A DNA stretch of 64,000 nt from an uncultured Acetobacteraceae bacterium (GCA_903924985.1 CAIYDT010000216.1:1-64000), one strand, 5' to 3'. Counted from the stretch's first letter, positions 24,852 to 33,489 are shown. Numbers and translations are program-made. Notes: generated by a model not told the origin, from the sequence alone.

Positions 24852-26057
24852 ATGGCCGGACGATATCCGAAGATCGTGTACACCGAAGAAGGCATGCGCG
24901 AGGGCATGCAGATCGAGGATGCGAACATCCCGGTCAGTTCCAAGGTCGAATTGCTGGATGCGCTGTCCGAGACCGGTCTGACGCAGATCGTGATCGGCTC
25001 GTTCGTCAGCCCGAAATACACCCCGCAGATGGCGCGCATCGATGAGATCGTGACCAAATTCACCCCCAAACCGGGGGTGAACTACTACGCGCTGGCGCTG
25101 AACGAAAAGGGCGTGGAGCGGGCCAAGCAGTACGCTCCGCCGCTGACCATCGTGCGCAGCAGCCGGCCTCAGCTGCGGGTGCACCAGTGCGACGTGTTCG
25201 CCCGGCGCAACACCAACCGCTCCCAGATGCAGGAAATGGCGGCCTGGGCGAAGGTGATCGACACCGCGGTCAAGAACGGCACCAAGGAAGCGGGTATCGG
25301 CACCAATGCCACTTTCGGCTCGAATTTCGTGGGCGACTTCAGCGTCGATATGACCATGAAGTTCCTCGAAAAGCAGCACGAGTTGTGGGATGCCGTGGGC
25401 ATCAAGGTGACCTCGGTCAGCATCGGCGATCCGATGGGCTGGTGCCATCCGATAAAGGTCGAGGAGATTTTCGGCCGCGTGAAGCGCAAATGGCCGGAGA
25501 TCAACACCTTCAGCGCGCATCTGCACAACAGCCGTGGCATGGCGATCACCTCGGCTTACTCGGCCATCAAGGCGCTGGACGGCGACGACACGCTGCATTT
25601 GCAGGGCACCATCGGCGGCATCGGCGGCTGCCCCTATTGCGGCAACGGGCGTGCGACCAGCATGGCGCCGACCGAGGATTTCATGCACATGCTGGAAGGC
25701 ATGGGCATCGAAACCGGCGTCAACCTCGACAAGCTGATCGACTGCGTGTGGATGCTGGAAAAGATGATCGGCCGCTACGCGTGGGGCCACGTGTCCCGCG
25801 CCGGCCCGCGTCCGATGACGCCGGACAAATTCTACGACATCAACGCGCCGTTCGTGGAGACGGTCGAGCAGGCCAAGCACTTCAAGCTGGGCAAGCACGC
25901 CTACGACGGCTGCATCTATCCGTGGGACAAGCCGATCGCCAGCCCGTATCACGACCGGGCGATGAAGGGTCAGCCGACCTACGAGGTGGTTGGCGATTGG
26001 CCGTGGGCGGAGGACTTCTTCCCCAAGCCGCAGAAGTTCTCAGCAGCCGCGGAATAG
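24852..26057 (+). CDS. HMG-CoA-lyase-like DRE-TIM metallolyase with REG in place of RDG
   Basis: 401-residue TIM-barrel protein of the HMGL/pyruvate-carboxyltransferase family, which cleaves 3-hydroxy-3-methylacyl-CoA-type substrates or makes the reverse bond. Seen are the entry motif MREGMQIED (residues 15-23), SFVSPK, the metal-binding FSAHLHNSRG and the flexible loop GGIGGCPYCGNG with the conserved cysteine, followed by PTEDFMHML. Normal HMG-CoA lyases have RDG at the entry; here the metal-ligand aspartate is glutamate. The chain is about 100 residues longer than bacterial HMG-CoA lyase, with an extra C-terminal part. The ATG is preceded by AAGGAGG. A two-gene MaoC hydratase follows, which suggests hydration then cleavage of an acyl-CoA. 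Confidence 0.85.
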   Translation: MAGRYPKIVYTEEGMREGMQIEDANIPVSSKVELLDALSETGLTQIVIGSFVSPKYTPQMARIDEIVTKFTPKPGVNYYALALNEKGVERAKQYAPPLTIVRSSRPQLRVHQCDVFARRNTNRSQMQEMAAWAKVIDTAVKNGTKEAGIGTNATFGSNFVGDFSVDMTMKFLEKQHELWDAVGIKVTSVSIGDPMGWCHPIKVEEIFGRVKRKWPEINTFSAHLHNSRGMAITSAYSAIKALDGDDTLHLQGTIGGIGGCPYCGNGRATSMAPTEDFMHMLEGMGIETGVNLDKLIDCVWMLEKMIGRYAWGHVSRAGPRPMTPDKFYDINAPFVETVEQAKHFKLGKHAYDGCIYPWDKPIASPYHDRAMKGQPTYEVVGDWPWAEDFFPKPQKFSAAAE

Positions 26058-26137
26058 GAACAGACACGTTGCCATGACGGCCGTGGGCGCCAGCGCGCCT
26101 CGGCTCGTCACGGCCGCGCACCGGCATGGAGCTGTGC

Positions 26138-26704
26138 ATGAGCGAGACGATGAATCCGTTGACCGATCAGATCAAGGCGCTGATCGGCACGTCCGCGGAG
26201 CGGATCGAAGCGAGTCCGCCCTGGGGAATCGAGCGGGAGGGGCTGCGCATTTTCACCAATGCGATCATGGACCCGGACCCGCGCTACTGGGACGACGAGT
26301 TCGCCAAGGGAACCAAGTTCGGCGGCATCGTCACGCCGCCGATCTATTGCTCCTACATCGGGCGCAAGACCCTGGCCGGCACCGACGACCCGATCACCCG
26401 GGCGTTCACCGAGAACCCGCACTCCGACGGTATCGGCGGCGTACGCGACGGTCTGGACCGCAAGGGCGCGCTGCCGAAGCTGCCGACGCCGCTGGTGCGC
26501 ATCCTGAACGCCGGCAACGAGATCGAGTTGATCCAGTATCCCAAGCTGGGCGACCACATCTACAGCCAGGCGCAATACTCCGACATCAAGGGGCGCGTCA
26601 CCAAGGACGGCACGGCGATGCTGATCGTCACCACCCAGACGACCTACACCAACCAAAATGGCGACGTGCTGTGCATCCTGCGCGCGTCGACCATCCGCCG
26701 TTAG
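26138..26704 (+). CDS. MaoC-like N-terminal-type hydratase subunit
   Basis: About 188 residues resembling the N-terminal hot-dog domain of two-domain acyl-CoA hydratases. The marker is AIMDPDPRYWDDEFAKG followed by FGGIVTPPIY, as in MaoC_dehydrat_N proteins; the catalytic histidine of the C-type domain is absent. The ATG at 26138 has GGAG at good distance; the track start is four codons earlier. The next gene, after 27 bases, encodes the C-type domain, so the two chains probably make one active hydratase. A paralogous pair lies at 35698-36720 in the opposite orientation. Confidence 0.82.
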   Translation: MSETMNPLTDQIKALIGTSAERIEASPPWGIEREGLRIFTNAIMDPDPRYWDDEFAKGTKFGGIVTPPIYCSYIGRKTLAGTDDPITRAFTENPHSDGIGGVRDGLDRKGALPKLPTPLVRILNAGNEIELIQYPKLGDHIYSQAQYSDIKGRVTKDGTAMLIVTTQTTYTNQNGDVLCILRASTIRR

Positions 26705-26731
26705 GCCGGGTCACACAAGGAGACGCCCATC

Positions 26732-27235
26732 ATGGTGACCGCAGACGACCTTCGTAACAAACAACAGACCTGGTACGATGACATCGAGGTGGGGCAGGAG
26801 ATGCCGCCTCTGGTCATCGGGCCGATGACGCCGACGCACCTGTTCCGCTGGAGCGCGGCGATCGAGAACTGGCACCGCATCCACTACGACCAGAACTTCG
26901 CCGTCTACCACGACGGCCTGCCCAGCATCCTGGGGCAGGGCTCGTGGAAGCAGAGCATCCTGCCGCGCTATCTGAAGGACCTCTGCCTGCCCGACGGCTG
27001 GATGTGGAAAGTACAGTTCCAGCACCGGGCAATGATCGTGCCAGGGGATACCATTACCGTCTGGGCCACGGTCACCGGCAAGAGCGTGCGCGACGGGCTT
27101 GGCTGCGTGGAGATGGATGTCGGCATGCGGCTGCATTACGGCGCCGAATCCTGCCCGGGCACGGCGACCATCGTGCTGCCGATTCGTGGCGGCCGGCCGG
27201 TCCCCTACCCATTCGTGCCCCCCAAAGCGGCATAA
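26732..27235 (+). CDS. MaoC/HTD2-like hydratase catalytic subunit
   Basis: 167-residue hot-dog protein. The region AIENWHRIHYDQNFA fits the NxHRIHYD signature of HTD2-type dehydratases and mesaconyl-C4-CoA or 3-methylfumaryl-CoA hydratases, rather than the DxNPxH of PhaJ-type hydratases. FQHRAMIVPGDTITVWATV forms the hot-dog core. It follows the N-type subunit gene and the HMGL-like gene in one operon. Taken with the lyase, a hydratase acting on a branched or dicarboxylic enoyl-CoA is plausible. Its close paralogue is at 35698. Confidence 0.85.
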   Translation: MVTADDLRNKQQTWYDDIEVGQEMPPLVIGPMTPTHLFRWSAAIENWHRIHYDQNFAVYHDGLPSILGQGSWKQSILPRYLKDLCLPDGWMWKVQFQHRAMIVPGDTITVWATVTGKSVRDGLGCVEMDVGMRLHYGAESCPGTATIVLPIRGGRPVPYPFVPPKAA

Positions 27236-27266
27236 ACCATTAACGCCGGCTGGCGAAGGAGAGACC

Positions 27267-27539
27267 ATGGGACGCTGGATCGTAGTCGGGAAGGCCCCGG
27301 GATGGGACAACCTCGAGACATTCACCGCGGAGATGAAATCGACGGAGCAGTGGCGGCTGGACCCGCGAACGACCGTCACCAGCGTGACCGCCCTGGCGGA
27401 CGGGCGCCTGCTGGCGGAATGCCACGCCGGGAGCACGGCGGATTTCGAGCCCTGGCTGGCGAAGAAGGGCTGGCAGGTCGAAAGCATCACACCGATCAAG
27501 CATATCGCCAGGACTGGGGAGATTTGGAAGATCGGCTGA
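27267..27539 (+). CDS. Small conserved-looking protein of unknown function
   Basis: 90 residues starting MGRWIVVGKAPGWDN at an ATG preceded by GAAGGAGAG; the longer ORF in the track reads into the previous gene. It is soluble, with alternating strand-like and helical stretches and a C-terminal HIARTGEIWKIG. Length and layout suggest a ferredoxin-like or dimeric alpha-beta barrel fold, but I do not recognise it. It is the last gene of the 24852-27539 operon, so it may assist the lyase or hydratase. It ends four bases from a convergent gene. Confidence 0.7.
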   Translation: MGRWIVVGKAPGWDNLETFTAEMKSTEQWRLDPRTTVTSVTALADGRLLAECHAGSTADFEPWLAKKGWQVESITPIKHIARTGEIWKIG

Positions 27540-27543
27540 TGGG

Positions 27544-28320
27544 TTACGCCGCGACCGACTGAACCATCCAGCCATCGCTGGTGCGCGGCAAGGGGCGCTG
27601 GCGCTTGGCGCCGCGCCACACCACCGAACCGTCCAGGCCGACAGCCCAGGCGTCGCCAACACCCAGCACGCGCAACCCATCGTTCGCCACCGCCACCGAG
27701 GTGACGTGGTGATGGCCGTGAACGATCGTCCGCGCGCCCATCGCTCGGGCGAGCCGATCCAGAATGAGACTACCCTCCGGATGGCTGGACGGGGCGTCGT
27801 GCGTCACCAGGACGTCGGCCTGTCGCGTCGCGAGCGCGTCAACGTCCTCCGGCCAAATCGCCGTGGTGGCCAGGAAGTGCATCATCCCGGCCGCGCGGTC
27901 CGGACTCAGATCCGGGCGGTTGGCCGCGAAATCGGCCACCAGTTGCTCCCGGCGGTGCAGCCGTGGCGGCCGGTCTCCGGCCCAGACCAGCGGCAGAAAG
28001 GTGCCGCCGAGGCCCGCCACGCGGACGCCGCCGATCTCCGCCACGCGGGTATGCAATGCCCCCGCCGCGGTCAGCGGATTGCGTTCGGGTGCCGCGAGGT
28101 TGGCCCACATCTCCGGGCCGGAGTCATGCTCGTGGTTGCCGTGGATCCAATAGATCGCGACGCCGCGATCCAGCAGCGGCGCGGCCAGATGGTCCAGCGG
28201 CGCCGTGCACTCGATGTCGCCCAGCAGCACCGCGGCGCGCGGTGGCGCCGACAGAGCCGCCAGTCCGGCCTCAATGTGATGCCAGTTCTGGTGGATATCG
28301 CCGATGAAAATAAGACTCAT
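27544..28320 (-). CDS. Metallophosphoesterase
   Basis: 258-residue calcineurin-like phosphoesterase. The metal-site motifs are FIGDIHQN, LGDIECT, HGNHEHDSG, VTHDAPSS and HGHHHV, in the usual order. A YfcE- or Ser/Thr-phosphatase-type activity is possible; no C-terminal specificity domain is present. It is on the minus strand downstream of the acyl-CoA dehydrogenase genes, separated from them by hairpins at 28344-28388, so it may have its own promoter. It has no clear link to the CoA-ester pathway. Confidence 0.88.
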   Translation of the reverse strand: MSLIFIGDIHQNWHHIEAGLAALSAPPRAAVLLGDIECTAPLDHLAAPLLDRGVAIYWIHGNHEHDSGPEMWANLAAPERNPLTAAGALHTRVAEIGGVRVAGLGGTFLPLVWAGDRPPRLHRREQLVADFAANRPDLSPDRAAGMMHFLATTAIWPEDVDALATRQADVLVTHDAPSSHPEGSLILDRLARAMGARTIVHGHHHVTSVAVANDGLRVLGVGDAWAVGLDGSVVWRGAKRQRPLPRTSDGWMVQSVAA

Positions 28321-28343
28321 GCGGGGCCGACAGGACTCCTCGA

Positions 28344-28388
28344 GGGCGCCGTTAGATGGCGCCCAACAATAACTGCTCCATGTTGGGC
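28344..28388 (-). terminator. Two overlapping hairpins between gene units
   Basis: On the minus-strand transcript a perfect 8-base stem GCCCAACA/TGTTGGGC (28388-28361) is followed by a 7-base stem GGGCGCC/GGCGCCC (28364-28344). The two stems share four bases, so only one can form fully. The site lies just after the small metal-binding-protein gene and before the phosphoesterase gene; termination without a T-run, or attenuation, is possible. Confidence 0.45.
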
Positions 28389-28413
28389 ACGGGCGCCGCC
28401 TTAGCCCGCCGAA

Positions 28414-28617
28414 CTACGATGCTTTGGTGTAGGTATCCGGACTGACCAGGAACTTGCTGCGGCATTCCAGGCTATCGAAATACACCCATTTGCCGTCGTG
28501 AAACTGCCGCGTCCCCTTCGTCGGATCCTGCTCCGACGCACCATGGGCGGTGAAGCCTGACGTCGCCTTCGCCGCCGCTTCATCCACCGTGCTGCCACAT
28601 ACCGGACAGGTCGCCAT
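28414..28617 (-). CDS. Small YHS-like, probably metal-binding protein
   Basis: 67 residues from the ATG at 28617, which has AAGGAG eight bases upstream; the track start is a TTG seven codons earlier. A TCPVCGSTVDEAAA motif near the start and FDSLECRSKF near the end place two cysteine pairs or triads as in YHS/TRASH-type domains that bind zinc or another metal. The protein begins 36 bases after the stop of the acyl-CoA dehydrogenase gene 28654 and is probably in the same operon, perhaps handling a metal for one of the enzymes. The function is not known. Confidence 0.7.
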   Translation of the reverse strand: MATCPVCGSTVDEAAAKATSGFTAHGASEQDPTKGTRQFHDGKWVYFDSLECRSKFLVSPDTYTKAS

Positions 28618-28653
28618 CCCCACTTCTCCTTCTGTCAATTACGTCCGATCGCC

Positions 28654-29835
28654 TTACGCTTCCGCCATCACGGGAACCGGCCGGCCGAGGATAACATGCC
28701 CGGGGCAGTCCAACAGCGCGTGGGCCACACGGGCTCGATGCTCATACGCCGTACCAAGCCTGGTGGTCCAGGCGCACACCCGGCGGTACCAAAGCTGCAG
28801 ATCGAACTCCATGATAAATCCGATGCCGCCGTGGATCACCTGGCAGCCGCGGATCACCGCCTGGCACTTCTCGTTGCAGAATGCCTTGGCCTGCGACACT
28901 TCGACGCCCGCCGGAAGCCCTTGGTCCATCTTCCACAGCGCCTCGTAGGTCAGCAGCTCACCGCCATCGATCCACATCAGCATGTCCGCGCACATGTGCT
29001 GCAACGACTGGAACGCGCCGATCGGCTGGCCGAACGCCTTGCGGAATTTCGACCACTCGACCGCCATCTCCATGTCCTTGCGCGTCGCCCCCAGCATCTG
29101 CGCGCATAGCAGGGCCGTGGCCACGTCGATCAGTCCTTCGGCAATGGGCGCCCCTTCGTTCAGGCCGCCAACCAGGCGCGCCCGCGGCACATGCACGTCG
29201 CGGAATGTCACCTCGCTCTGCTTGTCCTTCGCCAGCGTCACCAGATCCCGGTGCGAAATGCCGGCGCTGTTGCTGTCCACCAGGAACAGCGACAGGCCCG
29301 CGCTCGCCGGCGAAGCGTCCGCCGTGCGGCACACCACCAGGCACTGGTCGGAGACACTGAAGTTATCCACGAACATTTTGGTGCCGTTCAGCACGAAGCC
29401 GTCGCCGCTGGCGACCGCGCGCGCCTGAACCGCCGCTGGCAGCAAGCGCGGGTCCTGTTCCATGTAGGCCCAGGTGAGAACGGCCTCGCCGGCAGCCACC
29501 TTCGGCAGCACGTCCTGGCACAGCGCCGCATCGGCATGTTTGGCGAGGGTTAAGGCGGCCGGCACCGTGCTCAGCAGCGGCAAAGGCGCCAGCGCGCGCC
29601 CCATCTCGTGCATCACCAAGCCCATATAGGTCAGCGGCATGCCGCTGCCGCCGTATTGCTCGGGCAGTGCCAAGCCCTGCCAGCCGAGGTCCGCCGCCTG
29701 CCGCCACAAAGCCGGTGGATAGCCGAGCGCGTCTTTCTCCATCGCGCGCACCAGCTTGGTCGGGCATTCAGTCTCGAGGAACTTCCGTGCAGTTTCCCGC
29801 ACCATCACTTCTTCTTCGCTCAGAGTCGTATCCAT
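28654..29835 (-). CDS. Acyl-CoA dehydrogenase
   Basis: 393-residue FAD-dependent acyl-CoA dehydrogenase beginning at the ATG with GGAGGAAG upstream. The N-terminal TLSEEEVMVRETARKFLE, the LPEQYGGSG and the helical C-terminal CQVIHGGIGFIMEFDLQLWYRR are seen. It is of a different subgroup from its upstream neighbour at 29861 and shorter in the beta domain (TWAYMEQDPR in place of GFTEPxAGAD). Such pairs of unlike dehydrogenase genes often encode heteromeric enzymes, for example in pimeloyl-CoA or sterol side-chain oxidation, so the two may form one complex. The substrate is unknown. Confidence 0.9.
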   Translation of the reverse strand: MDTTLSEEEVMVRETARKFLETECPTKLVRAMEKDALGYPPALWRQAADLGWQGLALPEQYGGSGMPLTYMGLVMHEMGRALAPLPLLSTVPAALTLAKHADAALCQDVLPKVAAGEAVLTWAYMEQDPRLLPAAVQARAVASGDGFVLNGTKMFVDNFSVSDQCLVVCRTADASPASAGLSLFLVDSNSAGISHRDLVTLAKDKQSEVTFRDVHVPRARLVGGLNEGAPIAEGLIDVATALLCAQMLGATRKDMEMAVEWSKFRKAFGQPIGAFQSLQHMCADMLMWIDGGELLTYEALWKMDQGLPAGVEVSQAKAFCNEKCQAVIRGCQVIHGGIGFIMEFDLQLWYRRVCAWTTRLGTAYEHRARVAHALLDCPGHVILGRPVPVMAEA

Positions 29836-29860
29836 ATCGCTTCCTCCGCGGTCGCCACCG

Positions 29861-31084
29861 CTACTTTCTTGGCATGTCGAGACCGCGACGGCAAATCTGG
29901 TCACGCATGACCTGTGTGCTGCCGTGGTTGATGCCGGACTGGAATGCCCCTTGCAAGTTGTGAGCGAAGACGCCGCTCTCTACCGCATGCGGCGAGCCAT
30001 TCAGCAACTGGCCGTAGGGGCCGAGCATCTGCGCGATCGCTTCGGTGGTGCGCACACCGTGTTCCGGGGCCCAGGTTTTTTCCGCTGAGCCTTCGTAGGT
30101 GAAGTTGCCGCCATGGTTCATGATGGACATGCTGCGCATCGTCATCAGGCGGCAGACCTGTGCCTCGATCCACAGCTCCGAGATTTTGTCGCGGATCGCG
30201 GGGTCCTGGGCGGGGGCGTAACCGTTGAAGCTGTTCGATTTGACGAAGTTGACGATATCCTCGTCGCGGCGAACGGAAATCAGGTAGCGGGCGGCCCCGA
30301 CGCGGTCGAGGTTGAGGCCCATGGCACCGACCCGCCAGCCTTCGTTCTCCTTACCCAACAGGCAGGAAGCGGGCACACGCACATCGTCGTAGAACGTCTC
30401 GTTGGTGCGCGGCGTGCCATAGGTCGTTCCGATCGGCGCCCTGGGATCGTTCTGCATGGTCCATAATGGCCGGACGGTGATGCCGGGCGTGTCCATTGGG
30501 AACAGGAAGATCGAGATGCCGCGGTGCTTCGGCAGGTTCGGGTTGGTCCGCGCCATCAGATAGATGTGCGTCGACATATGGGCCGACGACGTATACATCT
30601 TCTGCCCGTTGATGACGTAATCATCGCCATCGCGTACCGCGCGACATTGTAACGAAGCCAGGTCGGCGCCCGCATGCGGTTCGGTGAAGCCCAATGCGAA
30701 CGAGTACTCGCCGGTGATCAGCTTCGGGATGTAGTACTGCTTCTGCTCTTCGGTTCCGGCCGCCATGATCGCCGGCGCGCCGCTGCCACCCAGGCCCAGG
30801 GAGATGTCGACGCGGGCGAATTCCTCCTCGACGATGTACTGGGTCATGCGGTCGCCGCCCTGACCGCCGTACTCCTTCGGGTAACTGATACCCAGCCAGC
30901 CGCGTTCGCCGATCTTTTTGAAGAACTGGTTGACGTGCGTGGCGTTATGGCGACCTGGGCTGACGCCGAAGCCCTCGCTCAGCCCCTCCATCTCGGCACG
31001 AACCTCATCGGTCATGGTCTCGGCGATGAAGGCCCGGACCTCTCGTCGCAGAGCCTCTTGCTCCGGGGTGTATCCGAACTCCAT
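29861..31084 (-). CDS. Acyl-CoA dehydrogenase (copy 2 of a close paralogue pair)
   Basis: 407-residue acyl-CoA dehydrogenase, complete, with FALGFTEPHAGADLASLQCRA and C-terminal GSTQVMRDQICRRGLDMPRK. It is closely related over its whole length to 4443-5654 except for residues 20-60, where the two share little. Third-codon positions differ freely while the protein is conserved, so this is an old duplication kept by selection rather than a recent copy. It is the first gene of the minus-strand operon and starts 62 bases from a perfect FNR-type box. The neighbour 28654 may be its partner subunit. Confidence 0.93.
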   Translation of the reverse strand: MEFGYTPEQEALRREVRAFIAETMTDEVRAEMEGLSEGFGVSPGRHNATHVNQFFKKIGERGWLGISYPKEYGGQGGDRMTQYIVEEEFARVDISLGLGGSGAPAIMAAGTEEQKQYYIPKLITGEYSFALGFTEPHAGADLASLQCRAVRDGDDYVINGQKMYTSSAHMSTHIYLMARTNPNLPKHRGISIFLFPMDTPGITVRPLWTMQNDPRAPIGTTYGTPRTNETFYDDVRVPASCLLGKENEGWRVGAMGLNLDRVGAARYLISVRRDEDIVNFVKSNSFNGYAPAQDPAIRDKISELWIEAQVCRLMTMRSMSIMNHGGNFTYEGSAEKTWAPEHGVRTTEAIAQMLGPYGQLLNGSPHAVESGVFAHNLQGAFQSGINHGSTQVMRDQICRRGLDMPRK

Positions 31085-31146
31085 GGTTGTTCATCTCCCG
31101 CTATTCTGGCTGGAAGCCAACCTCGAACGTGGGTCGGGCGCTCACA

Positions 31147-31160
31147 TTGATATGGATCAA
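31147..31160. promoter_or_regulatory. Perfect FNR/FixK-type box
   Basis: TTGATATGGATCAA fits TTGAT-N4-ATCAA exactly. It lies in the 178-base divergent region between the acyl-CoA dehydrogenase gene (start 31084) and the CoA-transferase gene (start 31263), and could control either. Confidence 0.65.
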
Positions 31161-31262
31161 TGCTGCCCCCCGACAGGCGGCCCGATGGTTGGACACGTGC
31201 CAAGATCATAAACGAGAGGAAACGGGCTTGCAAAACCAAATATGCACGAAGGGCCACCCACG

Positions 31263-32495
31263 ATGAGCGGCCCCCTCGCCGGTATCAAGGTCGTCGAGTT
31301 CGGCGTGGCAATGGCAGGGCCGTTCTGCGGCATGATGCTCGCCGATTACGGCGCCGAGGTCATCAAGGTCGAACGGGTCGGCGTGGGCGACGACAGCCGC
31401 GGATGGCCACCGTACTTCCATGGCAAGGTGCCCTATTATTTTGCCTCGGCGAATCGTAACAAACTTAGCGTCGCGCTCGATCTGAAAAGCCCTGAAGGCC
31501 GGGAGGCGGCCCGCAAGCTGGTGCTGGACGCCGATGTGCTGCTGGGCAACTACCGGCTGGAAGCGCTGAACCGGGCCGGGCTGGATTACGAATCGTTATC
31601 GGCCGCGAACCCTCGCCTGATCTACTGCCTGATCAGCGGTTTCGGGTCCACGGGACCGCGCCGCCACGAGCCCGCCAACGACCTGTTCATGCAAGCCTAT
31701 ACCGGCGGCATGAGCATCACCGGGGAACCCGATCGCACGCCGTCCAAGATGGGGCTGTCGGTCGCCGATGTCGGCGCCGGCATGACCGCCACGATCGGCA
31801 TCCTGATGGCCCTGGAAGCCAGGCATCGCACCGGCCGCGGCCAGCGCGTCGACACATCGCTGCTGGAAGGCCAGATGGCGATGTTATCGTATCATATCAC
31901 CCGGTACTTCGCGACCGGGGTTGCGCCGCAACGGGCCGGCAGCGGCGGCGGGGTCGGGGTGCCCTACCAGGCCTTCCGAGCGGCCGACGACTACATTGTT
32001 GTCGCGGCGTTCAACCCGCGCATGTGGCGCGATTTCTGCGACGCGCTCGATCACCCGGAATGGGACGACGACCCACGCTTCCATACCTCCGGCGCACGCG
32101 CCGAGAACCGCGACGTTCTGATCGCCATGATCCACGAGGTCCTGGGGAAACACCCCGTGAAATACTGGGAGGAACGATTGCGCGCGCGCAGCGTGCCATC
32201 CTCCCCGGTCAACAATGTCGCGCAGATCGTCGCCGAGGAGCAGGTGGCGGCGCGGGATATGGTGGTGGAGATCGACGTTCCCGGTGCCGGTCCGATCAAA
32301 ATGGCCGGACTTCCCCTGAAATTCACCGAGACCCCGGGCGCCATACAGCTCCCGCCGCCCCGGCTGGGCGAGCACACCGAGGCGATGCTGCGGCGCGTTG
32401 GCTACAGCGCCGCGGAGATCGCCGATCTGGCGGCGCGTGAGGCGATCGGCTTGGATGGGCCGCTGGAAGACCACGAGGGCGCCGGCGGACGATAA
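31263..32495 (+). CDS. Class III CoA-transferase (CaiB/BaiF)
   Basis: About 410 residues. Landmarks are GVAMAGPFCGMMLADYGAEV, CLISGFGSTGPRR and the catalytic aspartate in LSVADVGAGMTATIG. The C-terminus has the usual PRLGEHTEAML. Two starts exist: ATG 31242 (used in the track) and ATG 31263, which gives the normal MSGPLAGIKVVEF beginning and is preferred. An LLM oxidoreductase gene follows after 15 bases. It probably activates a carboxylic acid for the adjacent acyl-CoA dehydrogenases across the FNR-type divergent promoter. Confidence 0.93.
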   Translation: MSGPLAGIKVVEFGVAMAGPFCGMMLADYGAEVIKVERVGVGDDSRGWPPYFHGKVPYYFASANRNKLSVALDLKSPEGREAARKLVLDADVLLGNYRLEALNRAGLDYESLSAANPRLIYCLISGFGSTGPRRHEPANDLFMQAYTGGMSITGEPDRTPSKMGLSVADVGAGMTATIGILMALEARHRTGRGQRVDTSLLEGQMAMLSYHITRYFATGVAPQRAGSGGGVGVPYQAFRAADDYIVVAAFNPRMWRDFCDALDHPEWDDDPRFHTSGARAENRDVLIAMIHEVLGKHPVKYWEERLRARSVPSSPVNNVAQIVAEEQVAARDMVVEIDVPGAGPIKMAGLPLKFTETPGAIQLPPPRLGEHTEAMLRRVGYSAAEIADLAAREAIGLDGPLEDHEGAGGR

Positions 32496-32510
32496 ATTGG
32501 GAGAACGTGC

Positions 32511-33410
32511 ATGCAGATCGGCGCATCCCTGCCCATTGGCGATATCGGCACCGGTCCGGCCGTCATCCGAGAGTACGGCCAGACGGTGGAGGGCCTCGGC
32601 TTCGATTACATTATCACCGGCGACCACGTGATGGGTGCCAACCCGGCGAAGCCCAACCCCTCGGGCGTCCGGGTCGGCACCAACGAGCACCCTGTCCACG
32701 ATCCCTTCGTGGTGCTGAGCTTTTTGGCCGGGTGCACCACCTGTCTCGGTTTCGCCACCGGCATCGTGATTATGCCGCAGCGGCAAACGGTTCTGGTTGC
32801 AAAACAAGCCGCCGGCCTCGACCTTCTGTGCGAGGGACGCTTCCGGCTTGGCGTCGGTGTGGGCTGGAACGAAATCGAATACGAAGGCCTGAACGAGAAC
32901 TTCCACAACCGCGGCAGCCGATCCGAGGAACAAGTTGAGGTCATGCGCGCGCTATGGGCGGAGCCGCATGTGAAGTTCGAGGGCCGCTATCACACCATCG
33001 ACGACTCCGGCATCAACCCGCGCCCGGCCTCCGGCCGCGTCCCGATCTGGTTCGGAGGCCATGCCGACGCGATCCTGCAACGCACGGCCCGGATCGGCGA
33101 TGGCTGGATGCCGCTGGCGTACGGGCCCGGCGAAAGGGCGCTGGCGAAGTTCGAACAGTTGCGCACCTGGACGAAAGAAGCCGGCCGCGATCCGGCGGAG
33201 GTCGGCGTGGAGGTGTGGATATCGCTGGGCGTCGGCACGCCGGACGATTGGCGGCGGGATTTTACATTTTGGAAGAACGCCGGCGTTAGCCATATCGCCG
33301 GGCACACCACCTATAACGCCGGGCGCCACAAGCGCATCCAAGGGCGCACGCTCGCGGATCATGTGGCGGCGGCGCGGTTGTTTATCGAGGCGGTGAAGGA
33401 TTTGCGGTAG
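32511..33410 (+). CDS. LLM-class flavin-dependent oxidoreductase
   Basis: 299-residue luciferase-like TIM barrel, FMN- or F420-dependent. FATGIVIMPQRQTVLVAKQA, the GVGVGWNEIEYEGL segment and VPIWFGGHADAILQRTAR are typical of the TIGR03619-like group. Such enzymes act as monooxygenases or dehydrogenases; which flavin is used cannot be decided by eye, but members outside actinobacteria generally use FMN. It follows the CoA-transferase gene in one operon and is more distant from the tandem LLM genes at 59286 and 60150 than these are from each other. Confidence 0.88.
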   Translation: MQIGASLPIGDIGTGPAVIREYGQTVEGLGFDYIITGDHVMGANPAKPNPSGVRVGTNEHPVHDPFVVLSFLAGCTTCLGFATGIVIMPQRQTVLVAKQAAGLDLLCEGRFRLGVGVGWNEIEYEGLNENFHNRGSRSEEQVEVMRALWAEPHVKFEGRYHTIDDSGINPRPASGRVPIWFGGHADAILQRTARIGDGWMPLAYGPGERALAKFEQLRTWTKEAGRDPAEVGVEVWISLGVGTPDDWRRDFTFWKNAGVSHIAGHTTYNAGRHKRIQGRTLADHVAAARLFIEAVKDLR

Positions 33411-33445
33411 GGGGCAGAGGACGGCGCTTATTCATGCCTGACTGG

Positions 33446-33468
33446 ACAGAGACGCTACGCGGCTCTGT
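33446..33468. terminator. Hairpin between convergent genes
   Basis: ACAGAG-a-CGC-tac-GCG-g-CTCTGT forms an almost uninterrupted hairpin with one A/G mismatch between the LLM gene ending at 33410 and the SDR gene ending at 33490. The position suggests a bidirectional terminator; no T-run follows. Confidence 0.5.
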
Positions 33469-33489
33469 GCCCAACAGCGCTCCCCCCGC

